Below, in pieces: positions 1 through 4,671 of a stretch of 5,258 nt of DNA; within the stretch, counting starts at the first letter, position 1; each line of letters starts with the position of its first letter. Under the pieces are notes generated by a model. That model was not told the DNA's origin. It saw only the letters and a program-made list of their open reading frames with translations, and ran no database searches. The stretch lies in contig JAEHKQ010000227.1 of the NCBI GenBank assembly GCA_016838795.1, positions 1 to 5,258 of the forward strand. Reading direction: 5' to 3'. Source of the DNA: Nitrosopumilales archaeon. Lineage in GTDB: Archaea; Thermoproteota; Nitrososphaeria; Nitrososphaerales; Nitrosopumilaceae. The translations under genes and the position numbers were made by a program.

Positions 1-122
1 ATCAATGATTTGTCTTTTTTACCTTCACCCCACTCAAATTTAGAATCAACCCTAGTTTGATACATATCTCTCAATATGCGTAATTCTCTTAATTCGTAGA
101 AATCATTTCTCTCTTCAGACAT
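1..122 (-). CDS. Hypothetical protein, 5' part only (runs off the left edge)
   Basis: An open frame on the minus strand starts with ATG at 122 and stays open to the window edge, giving about 40 residues that begin MSEERNDFYELRELRI. The segment is rich in charged residues and reads like a helical N-terminus (ELRELRILRDMYQTR). An in-frame TAA lies upstream, so this ATG is the first available start. The start lies 29 bases from repeat copy 1, a spacing like that of the other minus-strand genes here (24 to 65 bases). I do not recognise the family and the C-terminal part is outside the window. The call rests on protein-like composition and position; a chance open frame of this length is possible. 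Confidence 0.62.
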   Translation of the reverse strand, partial: MSEERNDFYELRELRILRDMYQTRVDSKFEWGEGKKDKSL

Positions 123-151
123 AGATCTATAAGGAATTAGGATTTAGAAAA

Positions 152-169
152 ACAGTTCGTATCAAATTT
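152..169 (+). repeat. 18-bp direct repeat, copy 1
   Basis: This copy matches the consensus ACAGTTCGTATCAAATGT except for T instead of G at position 17. It sits between two divergently transcribed genes (starts at 122 and 263). Its right end merges into a perfect inverted repeat (163-170 with 174-181). Confidence 0.9.
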
Positions 170-208
170 CAATGAAATTTGTTTAATTTTCAAATACAGA
201 TTAAACAA
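163..208. promoter_or_regulatory. Two overlapping inverted repeats upstream of the 107-aa gene
   Basis: CAAATTTC (163-170) and GAAATTTG (174-181) form a perfect 8-bp inverted repeat with a 3-base loop. TTGTTTAAT (179-187) and ATTAAACAA (200-208) form a perfect 9-bp inverted repeat around 12 bases. They share three bases and could fold alternatively, or act as operators between the divergent genes. In AT-rich DNA such pairs can arise by chance. Confidence 0.35.
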
Positions 209-231
209 TTTGGAAGTAAAAGATAGATCAG

Positions 232-241
232 TTTTTATTTT
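232..241 (+). promoter_or_regulatory. Possible TATA box of the 107-aa gene
   Basis: A T/A-rich stretch TTTTTATTTT is centred about 26 bases upstream of the ATG at 263, where an archaeal TATA box would sit for a leaderless transcript. It is a weak match in a generally AT-rich region. Confidence 0.3.
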
Positions 242-262
242 AATAAGTTGATATATTTTGTA

Positions 263-586
263 ATGGTAGATGCTGAAGTTGCAAAAGACCAAGGTCTTTC
301 CTCAGGAAAGGATTATGGTGGAGATGCAAAGTTCAAACCTCTAAAGGTCGAATGGGAAGTTTCCGATGTAAAGATAGATGAAGCCGAATATTATGTCAAC
401 GAAATTACAAATCAATATGCAGATCTTGTTATACAGAATGCAAACATTGGTGCCAACAAAATATCCTTTGAAATAGGCTCACCCAGCATGGATGATATTA
501 CAGCAGAAGATATTGCGCAAAGATTGAAAGAATTCTTAGAGATGAATGTTCCGCCCTTTAAGTGTAAAAATACAAAGGTGCAGTAA
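263..586 (+). CDS. Conserved-looking hypothetical protein, 107 aa
   Basis: A complete frame encodes a small acidic, soluble protein with no signal peptide or membrane span. I chose ATG 263 over the TTG at 248, because it is a stronger start codon and a T/A-rich box lies about 26 bases upstream. A disordered N-terminus (MVDAEVAKDQGLSSGKDYGG) is followed by alternating strand and helix: a strand near residues 30-38 (KVEWEVSDVKI), a helix near 40-60 (EAEYYVNEITNQYADLVIQN) and a final helix near 82-95 (TAEDIAQRLKEFLEM). The family is not recognised and there are no obvious catalytic or metal-binding motifs. It is the only gene between repeat copies 1 and 2, and its 3' end is followed by a T-run and over 200 bases of non-coding DNA. 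Confidence 0.8.
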   Translation: MVDAEVAKDQGLSSGKDYGGDAKFKPLKVEWEVSDVKIDEAEYYVNEITNQYADLVIQNANIGANKISFEIGSPSMDDITAEDIAQRLKEFLEMNVPPFKCKNTKVQ

Positions 587-601
587 ACACCTATACCCCT
601 A

Positions 602-640
602 TTTTTTGTGATTTTCACAATAAGCTCATTTTGATTTTAA
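602..640 (+). terminator. T-rich putative terminator after the 107-aa gene
   Basis: A run of six T (602-607) begins 15 bases after the stop codon, followed by further T clusters up to 640. Archaeal intrinsic termination often uses oligo-T without a strong hairpin, so this is a reasonable end of transcript. Confidence 0.35.
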
Positions 641-660
641 ACTAATTACCATGGTTAACC

Positions 661-692
661 AAATCTAAATTTACAAAAGGTAATCTTTAATT
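661..692 (+). repeat. 32-bp second repeat, copy A
   Basis: This stretch, starting AAATCTAAATTTACAAAAGG, is identical at 30 of 32 positions to 4214-4245 in the same orientation. The match ends sharply on both sides. It lies 74 bases after the stop of the 107-aa gene, outside any coding frame. Confidence 0.8.
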
Positions 693-714
693 CTCATAGT
701 TGTGTGAATATTTT

Positions 715-770
715 ATCGATTATATCGATTGGTGGGCTGTTTGTGATTAGGTAAAGACCCAATCACAAAC
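715..770. other. Inverted repeats and hairpin in the non-coding tail of interval 1
   Basis: The 250-base gap 587-835 holds no supportable gene. It contains ATCGAT twice (715-720, 724-729) with a 3-base spacer. It also contains a strong hairpin in which GTTTGTGATT (739-748) pairs with AATCACAAAC (761-770), continued by GGT/ACC inside one mismatch. No T-run follows the hairpin, so a terminator is not the obvious reading. An RNA element or protein-binding site is possible. Confidence 0.45.
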
Positions 771-792
771 TGAAACCTACATTTTATCATTC

Positions 793-810
793 ACAGTTCG
801 TATCAAATGT
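793..810 (+). repeat. 18-bp direct repeat, copy 2 (exact consensus)
   Basis: This is an exact copy of ACAGTTCGTATCAAATGT. It separates the 107-aa gene from the aminotransferase gene, whose stop codon is 25 bases away. A short inverted pair CTACA/TGTAG (777-781, 814-818) brackets it. Confidence 0.95.
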
Positions 811-817
811 TATTGTA

Positions 818-832
818 GTCAAGGGCTTTGAC
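818..832 (-). terminator. Small hairpin just after the aminotransferase stop
   Basis: GTCAA (818-822) pairs with TTGAC (828-832), with a G-T pair inside, three bases beyond the stop codon of the minus-strand gene and seven bases from repeat copy 2. It may help end the transcript or form part of the repeat site; it is too short to be sure. Confidence 0.25.
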
Positions 833-835
833 AAA

Positions 836-2221
836 TTAGTTTGAAGCCCTCACATGTTCTTTAATTCCTAACTTTTCTGTTCTATTCTTCGGTCTAATTG
901 ATGACACAGATTTATTTTTTAAGTCTTCAAGATATTTTTCCAACATAATTATTCCAGCAACTAATCTAGGAGCATTGGTCTGAACAAATTCGATTCTCTC
1001 TGAATGAGTTTTGGGAGGATTTGAAATGTAATTTCCCATTGCCTTAGCTCCATCATAGTCTACAAACGCTATTCTAGTACTAAAATCGGTCCGCTCTAAA
1101 ACCAAACTATCTCCACCTACTATTGCAGTGTGGTAAGGATGGAGAATGATAGATTCAGAAAATTTCTGTGATGTAAATATCCTGTTGGCATGAAAATCTG
1201 AAGTATAGGAATTAAAATCTGCAAGTAAGTAAAATGTAGCTTCAGGTTTGGTAGTTTTAACTCCATCAATATCATTCAGAGCAGTGTAAGTATACTCGCT
1301 CATTATACTATGTATTTTTCTCGTCACTTCGAAATACTCGTCAAGTTCTTTACTCTTCTCAAAACCAGCAATTGCCGCATATTGAATGGGAGATGATGTA
1401 GCTGTGAATTCTGTAGCCAAGATTTTCTCGAAATGCTTTTGCAGATTATCTGAATTCTGAGGAAAGATAACATATCCAAGTCTGTAACCCCCTGCTGCAT
1501 GAGATTTTGATAAGCCGTTAGTAACAAACGTTCCTTCAGGGTAAATTTTTGCCATGCTCACAAATTTTTCTATATCATAGGTAGTTTGTGCATAGATTTC
1601 GTCAGAGATTACGATAATGTCTTGTTCTCTGCAGACATCTACTATCTCTTCCAACTCCAGTCTTGAATAAACCAAACCCGTAGGATTATTGGGATTATTT
1701 AGAATGAGGATTTTTTGTCTGTCATGAAGTCTTAATGCCAGATGTTTAAGGTCAGGAGGACTGATTTTTTTATTTTTACTGACAGGTAACATGTGAAAAT
1801 TTTTTTCTTGTAATCTGATTTGTGGCAAGTAACCCAGCCATGCAGGAGTTGGTAAAATTACTGTACCATGAAGCGTCTCTAAAAGATTGTAAATTAGTTC
1901 TTTTGTTCCAGGTCCTACATAGACATTGGAGACATCAACGTCAAGTCCAAAATAATTCCTGTTGTAATCGGAGATTTTTTCTCTTAATTCTGGAATTCCG
2001 GGAACTGCTGCATACGATCCTTTATCTGCATTTTGAATCAAAGCATCTTGAACAATTTTTGGTACTGGAAATGGAGATTGTCCAAAAGCAAATCCATAGA
2101 AGCCAAAGCTGCATTGTGGGTGTGGACAAGCAGAATGAAATTCCTTCAGGAATGTATTCAGTTTAAGATTTTCTGGAACTTCAATATCTTCGGCTTGTTG
2201 ATCAACTATGAATCGTTTCAT
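836..2221 (-). CDS. Class I/II pyridoxal-phosphate-dependent aminotransferase, 461 aa
   Basis: The protein belongs to fold-type I PLP enzymes (aspartate aminotransferase superfamily), which move an amino group between an amino acid and a 2-oxo acid in the cytosol. Motifs appear in family order: substrate-side GSYAAVPGIPELREKI (68-83), VGPGTKE (102-108), NNPNNPTG (175-182) with the cofactor-contacting Asn, SDEIY (206-210) whose Asp207 should bind the pyridine nitrogen, SKSHAAGGYRLGY (238-250) with the Schiff-base Lys239 and phosphate-binding Arg247, and STRIAF (381-386) with Arg383 for the substrate carboxylate. All key residues are present, so it should be active, but the substrate cannot be told. 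At 461 residues it is longer than the usual ~400, with a C-terminal tail after about residue 400. The ATG is supported by a TATA box 28 bases upstream. It is the only gene between repeat copies 2 and 3 and is transcribed alone. Confidence 0.95.
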   Translation of the reverse strand: MKRFIVDQQAEDIEVPENLKLNTFLKEFHSACPHPQCSFGFYGFAFGQSPFPVPKIVQDALIQNADKGSYAAVPGIPELREKISDYNRNYFGLDVDVSNVYVGPGTKELIYNLLETLHGTVILPTPAWLGYLPQIRLQEKNFHMLPVSKNKKISPPDLKHLALRLHDRQKILILNNPNNPTGLVYSRLELEEIVDVCREQDIIVISDEIYAQTTYDIEKFVSMAKIYPEGTFVTNGLSKSHAAGGYRLGYVIFPQNSDNLQKHFEKILATEFTATSSPIQYAAIAGFEKSKELDEYFEVTRKIHSIMSEYTYTALNDIDGVKTTKPEATFYLLADFNSYTSDFHANRIFTSQKFSESIILHPYHTAIVGGDSLVLERTDFSTRIAFVDYDGAKAMGNYISNPPKTHSERIEFVQTNAPRLVAGIIMLEKYLEDLKNKSVSSIRPKNRTEKLGIKEHVRASN

Positions 2222-2245
2222 TTTGATAATCTTATAGGATAATTT

Positions 2246-2252
2246 CTTATAG
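2246..2252 (-). promoter_or_regulatory. TATA box of the aminotransferase gene
   Basis: CTATAAG on the minus strand is centred 28 bases upstream of the ATG at 2221, the spacing expected for a leaderless archaeal transcript. A second CTATAAG-like match (2231-2237) is too close to the start to serve the same role. Confidence 0.6.
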
Positions 2253-2286
2253 ATGTAACTTACAAAGGCACCCTTTTGCCATGTTG

Positions 2287-2304
2287 ACAGTTCGTATCAA
2301 ATGT
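2287..2304 (+). repeat. 18-bp direct repeat, copy 3 (exact consensus)
   Basis: Exact consensus copy, 65 bases upstream of the aminotransferase start. It is bracketed by GCCATGTTG (2278-2286) and CAACAAGGC (2315-2323), complementary at 8 of 9 positions. Confidence 0.95.
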
Positions 2305-2305
2305 A

Positions 2306-2394
2306 GGCGGAAGCCAACAAGGCATGGAAGGGAGTCCCACGAAGGTGCAAGAATAAGCGAATCGCGTTATTCAAAGCACAATGTCAGCTTCCGT
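2306..2394. ncRNA. Candidate structured RNA filling the short interval 3
   Basis: The 128 bases between copies 3 and 4 contain no convincing gene. The first 62 are about 56% G+C, well above their surroundings. They fold on paper as a compact junction: CGGAAGC (2308-2314) pairs with GCTTCCG (2387-2393). Inside it, GGG/CCC (2330-2332, 2336-2338) forms a small hairpin. A long arm combines GTGC/GCAC (2345-2348, 2376-2379), GAATAA/TTATTC (2351-2356, 2367-2372) and GCG/CGC (2357-2359, 2363-2365) with one bulged G. GGC-GGAA-GCC (2306-2315) is an alternative hairpin closing a GNRA-type loop. The strand is unknown and no promoter is evident. I do not recognise the family. It could instead be a decayed gene remnant or a foldable DNA site. 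Confidence 0.35.
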
Positions 2395-2432
2395 GTTTCA
2401 AATGGCTGTTTCAAAGATAAAAAGACTCAGCA

Positions 2433-2450
2433 ACAGTTCGTATCAAATGT
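2433..2450 (+). repeat. 18-bp direct repeat, copy 4 (exact consensus)
   Basis: Exact consensus copy, only 146 bases after copy 3 and 54 bases upstream of the aldo/keto reductase start. Confidence 0.95.
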
Positions 2451-2504
2451 AAATCTGAATTCCTTGTAAACAAATAGATAGGAAATAAGAAAAATTCAAC
2501 GATT

Positions 2505-3467
2505 ATGATAAAACTAAGAAAATTAGGGAACACAGACCTATCTGTATCTGAGATCGGACTTGGCTGCTGGCAACTTGGTGGTCTAACTACCATAAATGAC
2601 ATCTCAATAACGTATGGAGATGTAAATGAAAAAACTGCTCAAAAGATAATCAGTAGGGCTTTAGAATTAGGTGTTAACACATTTGATACTGCAGATTCCT
2701 ATTCTCTGGGAAATAGTGAGAGACGATTAGGAATGGCTCTATCAGAGAGAAGATCCGAAGTTCACATCTTTACTAAAGGGGCAGGTGTTCCTACATACAA
2801 TGAACTAATTCCTTTTGATATAGATCTATCTTATCATCACCTTCTAGCTGCGATCGATAGGAGTCTGAAGAGACTTGGAACTGAGTATGTAGACGTATAT
2901 CAAGCTCACGCCGCTCCGAAATCCGAATCAGATTTTGCTAATCTTGAGAAAGCATTTAGCCAAATAAAGGCTGATGGTAAAGCTCTCTACTGTGGAGTCT
3001 CAATAGGTTCAGAATACCAAAAAGGGATAGAATTAATCAAGAGAGGAATAGTCGATTCTATTCAGCTCTATTTTTCTTTATTGGATTTTGAACCAATAAT
3101 GGAATTATTACCTCTTGCAAAGAAAAATGGAGTTGGTATAATAGTGGCTGAACCACTTGCCCAAGGATTTCTTACAGGCAAATACAACACAGAAAGCTCA
3201 TTTCCAAAAACTGACATAAGGAGCAGATACAGTACAGACGAGATTAAAACGAAGGTAAAGAGAAGCCAACAATTTGCATTTTTAACAAATGAATCAAGAA
3301 CTATGAATCAAATTGCATTGGCATATGTTCTCACTAGAGACGAAGTATCCATTTGTATTCCAGGAGCAAAGTCGGTAGAACAGCTTGAATCAAATGTGAA
3401 ATCCTCAGAAATTTCTATCAACATAGAAGAGATTGGCAGCATTCAAAAAATTCAGCAAAATTGGTGA
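2505..3467 (+). CDS. Aldo/keto reductase, 320 aa
   Basis: A full-length member of the aldo/keto reductase superfamily: a cytosolic TIM-barrel enzyme that reduces aldehydes or ketones, usually with NADPH. The N-terminal hairpin and first strand read LGNTDLSVSEIGLGCWQLGG (7-26). The catalytic tetrad is visible: Asp61 and Tyr66 in FDTADSYSLGNSERRLG, Lys91 in FTKGAG, and His125 in VDVYQAHA. The C-terminal cofactor-binding segment IPGAKSVEQLESNV (295-308) carries the Lys, Ser, Gln and Asn expected to contact the NADP phosphate and adenine. The length is typical. It resembles the bacterial stress or inositol-type AKRs (AKR5/AKR11-like), but the substrate is not evident. The ATG at 2505 fits the conserved N-terminus; no strong TATA box or ribosome-binding site is seen upstream. 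It is the only gene between copies 4 and 5. Confidence 0.97.
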   Translation: MIKLRKLGNTDLSVSEIGLGCWQLGGLTTINDISITYGDVNEKTAQKIISRALELGVNTFDTADSYSLGNSERRLGMALSERRSEVHIFTKGAGVPTYNELIPFDIDLSYHHLLAAIDRSLKRLGTEYVDVYQAHAAPKSESDFANLEKAFSQIKADGKALYCGVSIGSEYQKGIELIKRGIVDSIQLYFSLLDFEPIMELLPLAKKNGVGIIVAEPLAQGFLTGKYNTESSFPKTDIRSRYSTDEIKTKVKRSQQFAFLTNESRTMNQIALAYVLTRDEVSICIPGAKSVEQLESNVKSSEISINIEEIGSIQKIQQNW

Positions 3468-3535
3468 CCAAAAGGGACACAAACTTGCTAAAATCCTAAG
3501 GAATAATCAGCCTCCATAATATCATCTCATTAAAT

Positions 3536-3545
3536 CTGTTAACAG
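3536..3545. other. Perfect 10-bp palindrome overlapping repeat copy 5
   Basis: CTGTTAACAG is self-complementary and shares its last four bases with the start of repeat copy 5. It lies within the wider inverted pair AAATCTGTT (3532-3540) and AACAAATTT (3564-3572; 8 of 9 complementary) that surrounds this copy. Confidence 0.5.
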
Positions 3546-3559
3546 TTCGTATCAAGTGT
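3542..3559 (+). repeat. 18-bp direct repeat, copy 5
   Basis: One change from consensus (G for A at position 15). Its right half is also coding: the stop codon TGA and the last residues (His-Thr) of the minus-strand zinc-finger gene lie inside it. Confidence 0.92.
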
Positions 3560-3980
3560 GAAAAACAAATTTGAGGGAATCTTTGATTTTGATCAATAAT
3601 GGAAGTGATTCATCATAAGGTTTTGTTCTTTCTAAAAGATCTGCAATCTCATTGTAAGATTTCCTGTGACCATCATTAAGATGGATAATCAAACTAATAA
3701 AATCTGAACGTGCATTACAAATTGGGCAACCAACTTTTGGAGGTTTTTTAATACCTAATCTTTCAAGGATTTTTATTGGTTTAATGCCAAAAAAAATATT
3801 CCATACTCTTTCATCATAATGATGACAAATAGTTCCTAAAGCACAGAACTGCCATTTTCGTTCAAAGATGCTATAATGACACAATGCCATTTTGCATTGA
3901 GAATCATTTGATTCTCGAAGAATTTCTGGGATTTTACCGTAAAGTGTAATTTCTTTTTGTTCCACATTTTTCTGACACAT
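3552..3980 (-). CDS. Cys/His-rich protein with a C2H2 zinc-finger-like motif, 142 aa
   Basis: The C-terminal half holds GCPICNARSDFISLIIHLND followed by GH, giving Cys85-X2-Cys88-X11-His100-X4-His105, a C2H2-type metal site. The 'HLND-x-H-x-x-S-x-x-x-IA' pattern (100-113) resembles a module I know from small phage and archaeal proteins with short zinc fingers. The N-terminal half has further Cys and His residues (Cys29, Cys34, Cys46, Cys52, His53, His54), possibly a second metal site. No signal peptide or membrane span is seen. A nucleic-acid-binding or regulatory role is plausible but inferred. The ATG at 3980 lies 24 bases from repeat copy 6, so its promoter must overlap or abut that repeat; an A/T-only stretch (3998-4005) is a weak TATA candidate. 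The stop codon lies in repeat copy 5, so the gene fills its interval almost exactly. Confidence 0.88.
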   Translation of the reverse strand: MCQKNVEQKEITLYGKIPEILRESNDSQCKMALCHYSIFERKWQFCALGTICHHYDERVWNIFFGIKPIKILERLGIKKPPKVGCPICNARSDFISLIIHLNDGHRKSYNEIADLLERTKPYDESLPLLIKIKDSLKFVFHT

Positions 3981-4004
3981 ATCTGCTATTTAACAAGATA
4001 ATTA

Positions 4005-4022
4005 ACAGATTGTATCAAATGT
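4005..4022 (+). repeat. 18-bp direct repeat, copy 6 (most divergent in the left half)
   Basis: ACAGATTGTATCAAATGT differs from the consensus at positions 5 and 7. It lies 24 bases upstream of the 142-aa gene start and 52 bases before the TATA box of the 32-aa gene. Confidence 0.85.
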
Positions 4023-4073
4023 TAGCGAATCTTTTCAAGTTTATCTAATCGTTTCTCAATTCAGGTAGTCAAA

Positions 4074-4080
4074 TTATAAG
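4074..4080 (+). promoter_or_regulatory. TATA box of the 32-aa membrane peptide gene
   Basis: TTATAAG is centred 26 bases upstream of the GTG at 4103, the spacing of a leaderless archaeal promoter. It closely resembles the CTATAAG box of the aminotransferase gene. Confidence 0.55.
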
Positions 4081-4102
4081 ATGTTTGCTTGTAGGATAAC
4101 AA

Positions 4103-4201
4103 GTGGAGCTAAATATTGGTCAATATCTTGTCCCAATATTGATAATTACTGCAGTTGGAATTTTGGTGGGCACAAGGATATGGATCGCGTTTAGAAAATA
4201 A
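4103..4201 (+). CDS. Very small single-span membrane protein, 32 aa
   Basis: A GTG-started frame encodes a peptide with a short polar N-terminus (MELNIGQY), one hydrophobic helix (residues 9-23, LVPILIITAVGILVG) and a basic C-terminus (TRIWIAFRK). The charge distribution suggests that the basic tail faces the cytoplasm. An in-frame TAA lies six bases upstream of the GTG, so no longer form exists, and a good TATA box at the leaderless distance supports the start. The family is not recognised; its shape matches small membrane proteins that attach to larger complexes, but no partner is evident here. An overlapping ATG frame at 4081-4194 (37 aa) is the alternative and looks less protein-like. It shares interval 6 with the 49-aa zinc-finger gene, to which it is convergent. 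Confidence 0.5.
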   Translation: MELNIGQYLVPILIITAVGILVGTRIWIAFRK

Positions 4202-4213
4202 GAATTATTAGTG

Positions 4214-4245
4214 AAATCTAAATTTACAAAAGGTGATCTCTAATT
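4214..4245 (+). repeat. 32-bp second repeat, copy B
   Basis: Identical to 661-692 at 30 of 32 positions, in the same orientation, beginning 12 bases after the stop of the 32-aa gene. In both places it follows a plus-strand gene. Confidence 0.8.
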
Positions 4246-4293
4246 AATTTCATGCCGGGTTAGAATGGGTATTGAGGTTTAGAAAAATAATCA

Positions 4294-4443
4294 TTATTGT
4301 AATTTTTCAAAGGCATTTTTATAACAATTTGGGTTTGTTTTGAGTTGGGATTCCACAATTGTTTTTGAAAATTTGTGTACTGTCATTATATGTTTTGGAA
4401 TATCATCACATTTTCTTTTACAGGTTTTGCACATGTACTTCAT
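4294..4443 (-). CDS. Small C2H2 zinc-finger protein, 49 aa
   Basis: The frame starts at ATG 4443 (MKYMCKTCKRKCDDIPKHIM) and ends at TAA 4294-4296. It contains Cys5-X2-Cys8-X9-His18-X4-His23, a compact C2H2 zinc-binding motif, plus Cys12, followed by a basic helix-like tail (FSKTIVESQLKTNPNCYKNAFEKL). The start is supported by a TATA-like box centred about 28 bases upstream. Single-finger proteins of this size are frequent in archaea and archaeal viruses and usually taken as nucleic-acid-binding or protein-binding regulators; no target is known here. It resembles the finger of the 142-aa protein in the neighbouring interval in layout but not in detailed sequence. It is too short for most gene finders. 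Confidence 0.74.
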   Translation of the reverse strand: MKYMCKTCKRKCDDIPKHIMTVHKFSKTIVESQLKTNPNCYKNAFEKLQ

Positions 4444-4467
4444 ATCTTATTCCTAATGCTTTGCCGA

Positions 4468-4475
4468 TACTATAG
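4468..4475 (-). promoter_or_regulatory. TATA-like box of the 49-aa zinc-finger gene
   Basis: CTATAGTA on the minus strand is centred about 28 bases upstream of the ATG at 4443, again fitting a leaderless transcript. Confidence 0.5.
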
Positions 4476-4653
4476 AACTATTTGTTTTATCCTCTCAATG
4501 ACATAATTGACATTATAACGTGAATCATATCGTTTTTTCAGGCACGTAAAGCGGGACACTATTGACAAAGAGTAAAAAGGGAAAGCCCCCCTCTCACGCA
4601 CAATTTGTGCTTATGACTGGCGTTATGACGTAAGTGGTTTGTTGGAAAGATTA
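4476..4653. other. Non-coding tail of interval 6 with short palindromes
   Basis: No supportable gene lies between the promoter of the 49-aa gene and repeat copy 7. The stretch holds a perfect inverted repeat GCACAA-T-TTGTGC (4598-4610), a possible CTTATG/CGTAAG stem (4610-4615, 4629-4634), a local AGGG/CCCT pair (4578-4592) and AAGTGGTT (4632-4639), which pairs with AACCACTT (4673-4680) across repeat copy 7. Confidence 0.4.
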
Positions 4654-4671
4654 ACAGTTCATATCAATTGT
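4654..4671 (+). repeat. 18-bp direct repeat, copy 7
   Basis: ACAGTTCATATCAATTGT differs from consensus at positions 8 and 15. It contains the TGA stop codon and last residues (Asp-Asn) of the minus-strand secreted-protein gene. It is enclosed by a perfect 8-bp inverted repeat (4632-4639, 4673-4680). Confidence 0.88.

Noticed and set aside
55..63. Partial match GTATCAAAC on the minus strand
   Set aside because: Only the middle of the repeat matches, it is in the opposite orientation and inside a coding frame; likely chance.
412..618. Minus-strand frame opposite the 107-aa gene, and other frames opposite or overlapping the aminotransferase, reductase and secreted-protein genes
   Set aside because: Shadows of well-supported genes with no recognisable motifs.
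2308..2393. tRNA, because the outer stem is 7 bp and the span about 86 bases
   Set aside because: No T-arm with GTTCRA, no D-arm and no anticodon arm at the right places on either strand.
2381..2452. 23-aa frame starting MSASVFQMAV and ending in copy 4
   Set aside because: Very short, no promoter at the right distance, and overlaps the outer stem of the RNA candidate.
2281..2469. 62-aa plus-strand frame across repeat copies 3 and 4
   Set aside because: It would read through both repeats in different frames, its composition is unusually basic and low in structure, and it duplicates space better explained by two repeat copies and a foldable RNA-like stretch.
4081..4194. 37-aa ATG frame overlapping the 32-aa membrane gene
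   Set aside because: ATG lies directly after the TATA-like box, too close for that promoter, and the product has no coherent pattern, whereas the other frame forms a clear membrane helix.
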